NCBI GenBank assembly: GCA_021784255.1
Contig: JAJXSZ010000013.1
Span: forward strand, 1 to 20,982
Direction: 5' to 3'
DNA: 20,982 nucleotides
Source of the DNA: Pseudomonadota bacterium
GTDB lineage: Bacteria > Pseudomonadota > Alphaproteobacteria > Acetobacterales > Acetobacteraceae
Part shown: one piece after another, positions 8,307-13,917 of the stretch
Position numbering within the stretch: the stretch's first letter is position 1
Layout of the letters: the number at the start of each line of letters is the position of its first letter
Program-made: the position numbers and the translations under genes
Notes under the pieces: model-generated
Told to the model about the DNA's origin: nothing
Databases searched by the model: none
What the model saw: the letters and a program-made list of their open reading frames with translations, nothing else

Positions 8307-9130
8307 GGGTACGTTCCTCGGCTGGTATGGCCGCGCTCGCGCCCGGTGGTGGGCGGCTGGGGTTCGATGGTGATGTCGAACAGCGCGGGATCGCCTTCGT
8401 TCTCGAGCACGTCCAGCATACCGCCACTGAAGCCGACGAGTCGGTCGGCGGCAGCGGCGGCCTCGCGCGCGTTCCTGGCCTGGACGGCGTCGAGGATGTC
8501 GAGATGGCACTCGATGCTGCTGCGCAGCCCCTCCTTGGGGCGGACGCAGCTATGGTAGATCCAGCCGGTGCGGCGGAAAATGATGTGCAGCGGGTGCAGC
8601 GTGTGCTCCAGGAAAGGTTCGCCGGCCGCGGCGACGAGCAGCGCATCGATGCGTCGGTCCAGCATGTTAAACGCATCGACGGACATCGACGCCGCTTCCT
8701 CGCGCAGCCGACCCGCGAGGTGCAGGATCTGGTTGCGATGGGAAGCGGTCAGCCGCTCGCTGGCCAGGCGGACCACGAAACGCTCCATCTCGCGGCGCAA
8801 CGCCACCAGCGTGCGCTCGCGTGCGAGGTCGACCGGGGCGATCCGCAGCCCGTGGCGCGGGCGGATGCGCAGCAGCGTGTCCGCGGCGAGCCGCTGCACC
8901 GCCTGGTGCGTCGGGGTGCGGCCGAGCTCCGTGTAGGCCTGCAGCTCCTGGATCGAGACCGGCAGACCCGGCCGCAGCGTGCAGTTCGCGATCAGGGCTT
9001 CGAGCCGGTTATAGGCGAGCTCCGCGAGGTCGGTGCGGCGCGGGCGCGCCGGCGCGCCGCCGGTCGCCTCCGCCTTGTCCGATCGCGCCGGAGCAATGCG
9101 GCGTTCCCGCTTCTGTTGCAGCGCCGGCAT
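8303..9130 (-). CDS. GntR-family transcriptional regulator with FCD-like domain
   Basis: The 275-residue protein has a basic tail (1-33), a GntR winged helix (about 36-100, with RLEALIANCTLRPG, RTPTHQAVQRL and the wing RPRHGLRI) and a helical FCD-type effector domain (about 108-245). GntR/FCD proteins usually repress nearby catabolic genes until a sugar acid or other organic acid binds. Two FCD metal-binding histidine positions appear changed: the usual FH is IDAL at 161-164, and the last His position is Arg near 230. His209 (ECHLDILDAV) is retained. The start is the ATG at 9130, preceded by AGGGGAG at a 7-base spacing; a GTG directly before it is less well placed. It is co-transcribed with idnD and faces the dehydratase operon. 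Confidence 0.88.
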   Translation of the reverse strand: MPALQQKRERRIAPARSDKAEATGGAPARPRRTDLAELAYNRLEALIANCTLRPGLPVSIQELQAYTELGRTPTHQAVQRLAADTLLRIRPRHGLRIAPVDLARERTLVALRREMERFVVRLASERLTASHRNQILHLAGRLREEAASMSVDAFNMLDRRIDALLVAAAGEPFLEHTLHPLHIIFRRTGWIYHSCVRPKEGLRSSIECHLDILDAVQARNAREAAAAADRLVGFSGGMLDVLENEGDPALFDITIEPQPPTTGRERGHTSRGTYP

Positions 9131-9308
9131 CACTTGTCTCCCCTCGACATACGTTCGGCCAGCTTAGCGTGGATCGGCGCGCAGGGGCATGGACGACATA
9201 TTGTGATATTTTACAACATATGCAAACCTGCCATAGCGGGCACGGAAATGCGGGCGCGCGATGGCGACAGGCGATCCCGGGCAACGTTCCGGGGCGGGGG
9301 AAACGACG
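9131..9308. promoter_or_regulatory. Divergent promoter region between the GntR and dehydratase operons
   Basis: This non-coding stretch separates the two divergent units. It holds an AT-rich island (about 9197-9225) in otherwise GC-rich DNA, and the ribosome binding sites of both units: AGGGGAG on the minus strand before 9130 and GGGGGAA on the plus strand before 9309. No confident -35/-10 pair could be assigned; a minus-strand TTGCAT-N17-AATATG is only a weak fit. Both promoters probably overlap the palindrome listed separately. Confidence 0.7.
9197..9222. promoter_or_regulatory. Probable GntR operator palindrome
   Basis: Two overlapping symmetries are visible. The outer one has CATAT (9197-9201) facing ATATG (9218-9222). 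The inner one is TTGTgatattttACAA (9201-9216), flanked by AT on both sides, with 8 of 11 base pairs symmetric over 9198-9219. A TTGT/ACAA core is common in operators of GntR/FCD regulators. It sits midway between the regulator and its likely target operon, so binding could control both directions. Confidence 0.55.
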
Positions 9309-10508
9309 ATGAAGATCACCATGCTGGAGACGCTGCGGGCGGCGGAGTTCGCCAACGTCCTGTGGGTGCGCGTCCACACGGATGGCGGCATCGTCGGTCT
9401 GGGCGAGACGTTCTATGGCGCGGAGGCGGTGGAAGCGCATATCCACAACACGCTTGCCGGCAGGCTGCTGGGGCGGGACGCGTTGCATATCGAGGCGCTG
9501 CACCGCGAGATGCTGAACCTGCCGATGGCGCAGGCGAGCACCGGCGTCGAACACCGCGCCGCCTCGGCCATCGACATTGCGCTGTGGGATGCGTTCGGCA
9601 AGCTCTGCGGGCAGCCGGTGCACCAGATGCTGGGCGGGCTGTGCCGCCCGCGCCAGCGCATCTACAACACCTGCGCCGGCTATGGTTATGTCCGTACCAA
9701 CAGCATCAAGCCTGTCTCCACCTGGAATTTCGACGAATCCGCCGGCCCCTACGAGGACCTTAACGCGTTCATGACGCGCGCCGACGTGCTGGCGGAGAGC
9801 CTGCTCGCGCAGGGCATCACGGCGATGAAGATCTGGCCGTTCGATCCCGCGGCGATCGAAAACGACGGCGCCTCCATCACCCCCGCGCAGCTCAAGACGG
9901 CGCTCGAGCCGTTCGAGAAAATCCGCCGCGCCGTCGGCGACCGAATGGAGATCATGGTGGAGTTCCATTGCCTGTGGAACCTGCCGATGGCCAAGAAGCT
10001 GGCCCGGATCCTCGAACAATACGATCCCACCTGGTACGAGGACCCGATCCGCATGAACTCACCGCAGGCGCTGGGCGAGTTCGCGCGCAGCACCAGCGTG
10101 TGGACCTGCGCGAGCGAGACGCTGGGCACGCGCTTTCCCTATAAGGACATGCTCGAGCGCGATGCCATCGGCGTCGTGATGGCCGATCTCTGCTGGACCG
10201 GCGGCCTGACCGAGGGGCGCAAGATCGCCGCCCTCGCCGACACCTTCCATCGCCCCTTCGCGCCGCACGACTGCGTGGGGCCGGTCGGGTTCATCGCCGG
10301 TATCCATGCCTCCTTCAGCCAGCCCAACACGCTGATCCAGGAAAGCGTAAGAGCCTTCTACACCGGCTGGTATCGCGAGCTGGTGACGCAGATGCCGGTG
10401 ATCGAGAACGGCTACGTGCTGCCGATGCAGGCGCCTGGGCTCGGCACCGAGCTGCAGCCAGCCGTCTTCGACCGCTCCGATCTCACCGTGCGCCGCTCGC
10501 AGGCGTGA
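9309..10508 (+). CDS. Enolase-superfamily acid-sugar dehydratase (mandelate racemase/galactonate dehydratase-like)
   Basis: The 399-residue protein has the capping domain (1-115, GIVGLGETFYGAEAVEA, AIDIALWDAFGK) and the TIM barrel. Likely metal ligands are Glu218 (in VEFH), Glu244 (WYEDP) and Glu270 (ASE). Likely catalytic residues are Lys174 (MKIW), His220, Asp293 (MADL) and His320 (FAPHDCVGPVG). The FH plus PH arrangement resembles D-galactonate dehydratase DgoD, where two histidines carry out syn/anti dehydration; the first ligand here is Glu rather than Asp. Such enzymes convert hexonates to 2-keto-3-deoxy sugar acids. Neighbours suggest gluconate, idonate or gulonate as substrate. The frame opens at 9261, but the ATG at 9309 fits the family start and has a GGGGGAA ribosome site. 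The SDR gene starts 2 bp after the stop. Confidence 0.85.
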   Translation: MKITMLETLRAAEFANVLWVRVHTDGGIVGLGETFYGAEAVEAHIHNTLAGRLLGRDALHIEALHREMLNLPMAQASTGVEHRAASAIDIALWDAFGKLCGQPVHQMLGGLCRPRQRIYNTCAGYGYVRTNSIKPVSTWNFDESAGPYEDLNAFMTRADVLAESLLAQGITAMKIWPFDPAAIENDGASITPAQLKTALEPFEKIRRAVGDRMEIMVEFHCLWNLPMAKKLARILEQYDPTWYEDPIRMNSPQALGEFARSTSVWTCASETLGTRFPYKDMLERDAIGVVMADLCWTGGLTEGRKIAALADTFHRPFAPHDCVGPVGFIAGIHASFSQPNTLIQESVRAFYTGWYRELVTQMPVIENGYVLPMQAPGLGTELQPAVFDRSDLTVRRSQA

Positions 10509-10510
10509 CG

Positions 10511-11278
10511 ATGGGCGGGGCGATGTTCGACCTCGCTGGGCGCACCGCGCTGGTGACGGGATCCTCACGCGGGCTCGGCCGCGCCATCGCCGAGGGCCTG
10601 GCGGACGCGGGGGCCGCGATCGTGCTGAACGGCGTCGATGCCGCGCGGCTCGCCGAGACCGCGGCGGCGCTGCGCGCCAGGGGCGTCGTGGTTCACGAGG
10701 CCTGTTTCGATGTTACATCGGAACCCGAGATCCTGGCGGCCTTTGCGCGGCTCGACGGGCAGGGGATCGAGATCGACATCCTGGTCAACAACGCCGGCAT
10801 CCAGTTCCGCCGGCCGATGGTGGAGCTGGACACGGCGGACTGGCGGCGGGTGATCGAGACCAACCTCACCAGTGCGTTCGTCATCGGGCGCGAGGCGGCA
10901 AAACGCATGATCCCGCGCGGGCGCGGCAAGATCATCAACATCGCCTCTCTCACCAGCGAGGCGGCGCGCGCGACGGTTGCGCCCTACACGGCTGCCAAAG
11001 GCGGCATCCGCATGCTGACCCGCGCGATGACCGCAGAGTGGGCGGCGCACGGCATCCAGGCGAACGCGATCGGCCCCGGCTACATGCTGACGCAGATGAA
11101 CGCGGCGCTGGTCAAGGACGAGGCCTTCAATGCCTGGGTCGTCGGGCGTACGCCGGCGCGCCGCTGGGGCCGGCCGGAGGAGCTGATCGGCACCGCTGTG
11201 TTCCTCGCCTCGGCCGCGTCCGACTACGTGAACGGGCAGATCATCTACGTCGACGGCGGCATGCTGGCCGTACTCTGA
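10511..11278 (+). CDS. idnO: Gluconate 5-dehydrogenase-like short-chain dehydrogenase
   Basis: The 255-residue classical SDR has TGSSRGLG (16-23) for cofactor binding, NNAG (93-96), Asn118 and the catalytic Ser146, Tyr159 and Lys163 (YTAAK). The C-terminal stretch TPARRWGRPEELIGTAVFL, then VNGQIIYVDGGML, closely matches E. coli IdnO. IdnO reversibly interconverts 5-keto-D-gluconate and D-gluconate with NADPH/NADH. Asn-Gly after the second strand (LNGVD), with no acidic residue at that spot, allows NADP. An idnD homologue across the divergent promoter strongly supports a 5-ketogluconate intermediate. Of three in-frame starts (GTG 10505, ATG 10511, ATG 10523), 10511 is chosen because it follows the upstream stop by 2 bp; 10523 is possible. 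Confidence 0.85.
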   Translation: MGGAMFDLAGRTALVTGSSRGLGRAIAEGLADAGAAIVLNGVDAARLAETAAALRARGVVVHEACFDVTSEPEILAAFARLDGQGIEIDILVNNAGIQFRRPMVELDTADWRRVIETNLTSAFVIGREAAKRMIPRGRGKIINIASLTSEAARATVAPYTAAKGGIRMLTRAMTAEWAAHGIQANAIGPGYMLTQMNAALVKDEAFNAWVVGRTPARRWGRPEELIGTAVFLASAASDYVNGQIIYVDGGMLAVL

Positions 11279-11320
11279 ACAAGGCGTGCTAACCGCCCGC
11301 AACGCTATCATAGGGAGAAG

Positions 11321-12688
11321 ATGACGGTGTCAATAACGATATCGGAACAAACGGCGATGGACCAGGCCGTCCGCCACCTGGTCACGAAGTTCAACCCCAA
11401 GGGCAACCGGATCGGTTGGCTGATGATGGCCTCGATTCTCATCGAGGCCTGGGACCTCTACTCCATCGCCTTCGTGCTGATCTTTATCAGCCAGCAATAC
11501 CATCCGAGCGCGCTGCTGCTGGGCCTGGCCGCGGCGGGAACGCAGGGAGGAGCCGTGGTCGGCGCGATCGCCGGTGGCTGGCTCACCGACCGGCTGGGAA
11601 GGCGCGTGATGTTCCTCTCCACCATGATCATGTTCATCATCTTCGCCATCGCCCAGGCTTTCGTGCCGAGCGTGGCCTGGCTTGCGGTGGTGCGGCTGGT
11701 GCTGGGTATTCCCCTCGGCAGCGACATCTCCAACGGCTACACCTACATCATGGACGCGATGCCCAAGGGCGATCGCGAGGTGATGGGCAATCGCTGGCAG
11801 TTCATGTTCGCGGTCGGGCAGGTGATCACGCTCGCGGTGGTCACCGTCTTCATCCTTTCCGGCATGGACCACGAGTTGATCTGGCGCGTGACGCTCGGCC
11901 TCGGCGTGGTGCCGGCGGCGGTGATCCTGTTCCTGCGCCACGACCTGCCCGAGACCGTGGTTTGGCTGGTCCGGCGCGGCCGTTTCCGCGAGGCGAAGCA
12001 AGTGGCGGCGCGGCAGTTCGACGACGCGCTCGACATGCTGCCGGACCATGACGTGACGGTGCCGCGGCCGCGCGCCATGGCGTTCCTCTCCGAGACGTTC
12101 CGCGATCCGCTGCGCGGGCGCGCGACCTTCGCCGGCTGGATCGCCTGCGTGGCGCAGAGCGGCGAGTTCTCCACCTTCGCTTTCTACATCCCGACGCTGT
12201 TCGTGATGGTGGGCGTCTCCACCGTGCTGGGCACCACGCTGGTGACGATGGCGCTCTATGTCATCGCTGCCATTTCCGGCTGGGTCGGGCCGCTGATCAC
12301 GCCCAAGATCGGCCATCGCGGCATCAGCCAGTGGGGATTCGGCATCGTGCTGGTCTCGCTGCTGGTGGCGGCCTGGGCGCTGTTTCACGACGCCAAGATG
12401 GTACTGCCCTTCGCGGCGGCGGCGATGCTCTGGGGTCATTACTGGGATGCATCGAACTGCATGACCATCCCCTCGGTGGTGGCGCGGCCGCAGTATCGCG
12501 GCACGGCATCCGGCTTCGCCTACATGTTCGTCAAGCTGCCGGCGTTCCTCGCGATCTTCCTGTTCCCCTCGCTGTTCGCGGCCATCGGCCAGGCGAGCGC
12601 AACGCTGCTGGTCGCGGTCTTCCCGTTGATCGGTCTGCTCAGCGCGATCTTCATCCTGCCCGAGGTCTACGGCTTCGAGCAGGATTGA
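11321..12688 (+). CDS. MFS transporter, probable sugar-acid importer
   Basis: The 455-residue protein shows about 12 membrane helices in two halves, with a cytoplasmic loop around 205-265. The loop between helices 2 and 3 has the MFS signature GGWLTDRLGRR (about 85-95). An acidic residue lies in helix 1 (EAWDLYSIAFVL), and RGTASGFAYMFVKLPAFL is seen near helix 11. The family moves small organic solutes by proton symport; substrate cannot be read from the sequence. Being third in an operon with a hexonate dehydratase and a ketogluconate reductase suggests hexonate import. The ATG at 11321 has AGGGAG a few bases upstream; a second in-frame ATG at 11357 is a weaker choice. The 42-bp gap from the SDR gene has no clear terminator. 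Confidence 0.85.
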   Translation: MTVSITISEQTAMDQAVRHLVTKFNPKGNRIGWLMMASILIEAWDLYSIAFVLIFISQQYHPSALLLGLAAAGTQGGAVVGAIAGGWLTDRLGRRVMFLSTMIMFIIFAIAQAFVPSVAWLAVVRLVLGIPLGSDISNGYTYIMDAMPKGDREVMGNRWQFMFAVGQVITLAVVTVFILSGMDHELIWRVTLGLGVVPAAVILFLRHDLPETVVWLVRRGRFREAKQVAARQFDDALDMLPDHDVTVPRPRAMAFLSETFRDPLRGRATFAGWIACVAQSGEFSTFAFYIPTLFVMVGVSTVLGTTLVTMALYVIAAISGWVGPLITPKIGHRGISQWGFGIVLVSLLVAAWALFHDAKMVLPFAAAAMLWGHYWDASNCMTIPSVVARPQYRGTASGFAYMFVKLPAFLAIFLFPSLFAAIGQASATLLVAVFPLIGLLSAIFILPEVYGFEQD

Positions 12689-12707
12689 GGTTTCGCGGCC
12701 TCAGTCC
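12682..12707. terminator. Hairpin spanning both stop codons of convergent genes
   Basis: Arms GGATTGAGG (12682-12690) and CCTCAGTCC (12699-12707) pair over 9 bp with one G-T wobble around an 8-base loop. One arm contains the transporter TGA and the other the TGA of the opposing dehydrogenase. There is no U run on either strand, so it would be a weak or Rho-assisted bidirectional terminator. Confidence 0.5.
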
Positions 12708-13681
12708 AGCTTCGGCCGGATCACGTTCTCCAGCGCCTCGCCACGTGCGAGGCGCTGGATGTTGCGTGCGATGAGCTCGCGCCGGCGGGCGATCGTGCCG
12801 CTGGTCCAGCCCGACATGTGCGGTGTCATGACGATGTTGGCGAGTTCGTGGAAGGGCAGCGACGAAGGCAGCGGATGAGGTTCGCCGGGCGAGGGGTAGC
12901 GGTACCAGGTATCGATCACCGCGCCGCCAATCCGGCGCTGGGACAGCGCGTCATAGAGCGCGGCCTCGTCGATCACCGGTCCGCGGCCGACATTCATGAC
13001 GACCGCGCTCGTGCGCATCGCCCCGAGTTCGTCCGTGCCGACGAGACCTTGTGTGTCCGCGGTGAGCGGCAAGGAAACCACGATCGCATCGGCCGCTGAC
13101 CAGAAGCCGCGATCACGCAGGCTGAACGCCTGGTCGAACAGCGGCGAGGCCGGCACGGGCGAGCGGTTCGCCACCAGGACCCGCATGCCGAAGGCGCGCG
13201 CGCGTGCGGCGATCGCCTTGCCGATATGGCCGAAGCCGCACAGCCCGAGCGTCATCGCGGCAAGCTCGGGGTGCACGCGCGCGGGATCGCCCGACTGATA
13301 GGCCCAGTCGCCCTGGCGCAGCCGGGTGTCGGCCTCGGTCAGCGGCACACAGCGCGCGAGCAGGGCGGCCATGACGTATTCGGCGATGGCTGTCTCGTGG
13401 CCGAAACAATTGCAGACGAAGGCCCCGGACGGGACGGCATCGAGACGAATTCCGTCATAGCCGGCGGCCGGGGCGTGCAGCAGCTTCAGCTGGTGCGGGA
13501 TCGGGCCATCGGCGGCGAAGCGGTTGGCGATCACCACGTCCGCCGCCTTATAGGCCTGGCGGGCGGCCGCATCGGGCAGGGTGGCGGGCAGCTGCGCGAT
13601 CGCGGCTGGCATGGCGAGCAACGCGGCGAATCCCTCGGCGAAGGGTGCTGTATCCTCGCCATGAAACACGATTTCCAACAT
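12701..13681 (-). CDS. D-isomer specific 2-hydroxyacid dehydrogenase family protein
   Basis: The 326-residue protein has the family layout: a split catalytic domain and a Rossmann domain from about 100 to 290 with GFGHIG (149-154), MNVGRGPVIDEAAL (229-242, Arg233) and TPHMSGWT (286-293, His288). These reduce 2-keto acids such as glyoxylate, hydroxypyruvate or 2-ketogluconate, or oxidise D-2-hydroxyacids. The second strand ends ANRSP (171-175) without an acidic residue, which suggests NADP(H). The loop that normally reads DVFxxEP and supplies the catalytic Glu reads DTWYRYP, with Tyr262 at that place. The start is the ATG at 13681, where the family fold begins; the open frame extends 21 codons further. 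It converges on the transporter with 12 bp between stops and stands alone on its strand. Confidence 0.87.
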   Translation of the reverse strand: MLEIVFHGEDTAPFAEGFAALLAMPAAIAQLPATLPDAAARQAYKAADVVIANRFAADGPIPHQLKLLHAPAAGYDGIRLDAVPSGAFVCNCFGHETAIAEYVMAALLARCVPLTEADTRLRQGDWAYQSGDPARVHPELAAMTLGLCGFGHIGKAIAARARAFGMRVLVANRSPVPASPLFDQAFSLRDRGFWSAADAIVVSLPLTADTQGLVGTDELGAMRTSAVVMNVGRGPVIDEAALYDALSQRRIGGAVIDTWYRYPSPGEPHPLPSSLPFHELANIVMTPHMSGWTSGTIARRRELIARNIQRLARGEALENVIRPKLD

Positions 13682-13756
13682 CACGCTCCGGTCGTTTCGT
13701 CGGTCGGCCGGCAGCATTAGAGTGGCCGGCACGCAACGCCGCAAGGGGAGGCACCG

Positions 13757-13840
13757 ATGGCGAACGAACGGCTGAGGCCTGGCAGCTCCGGCAGGCCGCG
13801 GCTGGCGTGCGCGCAGGAGCGTTTCAGCTCTCCCGTGTGA
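13757..13840 (+). CDS. Possible 27-residue small protein or truncated gene start
   Basis: An ATG at 13757 lies 5 bases after AAGGGGAGG, one of the strongest ribosome sites in the window. It opens 27 codons starting MANERLRPGSSGRPRL and ends at TGA 13838-13840. No domain, signal peptide or membrane segment is visible and the peptide is basic. It may be a real small protein, a leader peptide, or the surviving 5' end of a deleted gene; chance is not excluded. It is divergent from the dehydrogenase gene and convergent with the hydrolase. Confidence 0.3.
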   Translation: MANERLRPGSSGRPRLACAQERFSSPV

Positions 13841-13897
13841 CCACCGGCATCCTTACCCACGCCGTTCGATACCCGCGCCGTTCGATCCGTTGGCGAT

Positions 13898-13910
13898 GCC
13901 GCGAAGCGGC
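13898..13910 (-). terminator. Small hairpin after the hydrolase gene
   Basis: The sequence GCCGC-TTC-GCGGC on the minus strand begins 7 bases after the hydrolase stop and forms a 5-bp all-GC stem with a UUC loop. There is no U run. Its position at the end of the importer-hydrolase operon suggests a weak or Rho-assisted terminator. Confidence 0.35.
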
Positions 13911-13917
13911 CCGCTCG

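Larger units (their letters stand above)
13682..13917. other. 236-bp intergenic region between dehydrogenase and hydrolase
   Basis: It holds the promoter region of the 2-hydroxyacid dehydrogenase. An inverted repeat has 6-bp arms GCCGGC (13707-13712 and 13725-13730) around a 12-base AT-richer loop. A plus-strand AAGGGGAGG ribosome site precedes a short ORF (13757-13840). Two direct copies of CGCCGTTCGAT (13860-13870 and 13876-13886) follow, and a small hairpin lies at 13898-13910. No conserved protein was recognised in either direction. Confidence 0.6.

Noticed and set aside
5590..8676. 1028-codon minus-strand frame reading as one protein
   Set aside because: Only the part after GTG 7191 resembles FliF. 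The upstream part crosses the idnD and regulator genes in the wrong frame, so it is not a fusion.
8327..9763. Plus-strand frames across the regulator and dehydratase start
   Set aside because: They are antisense to the GntR gene and out of frame with the dehydratase, with no domain content.
13860..13886. Two CGCCGTTCGAT direct repeats as a CRISPR-like or attachment repeat
   Set aside because: There are only two 11-base copies, 16 bases apart, with no further units, integrase or tRNA nearby.
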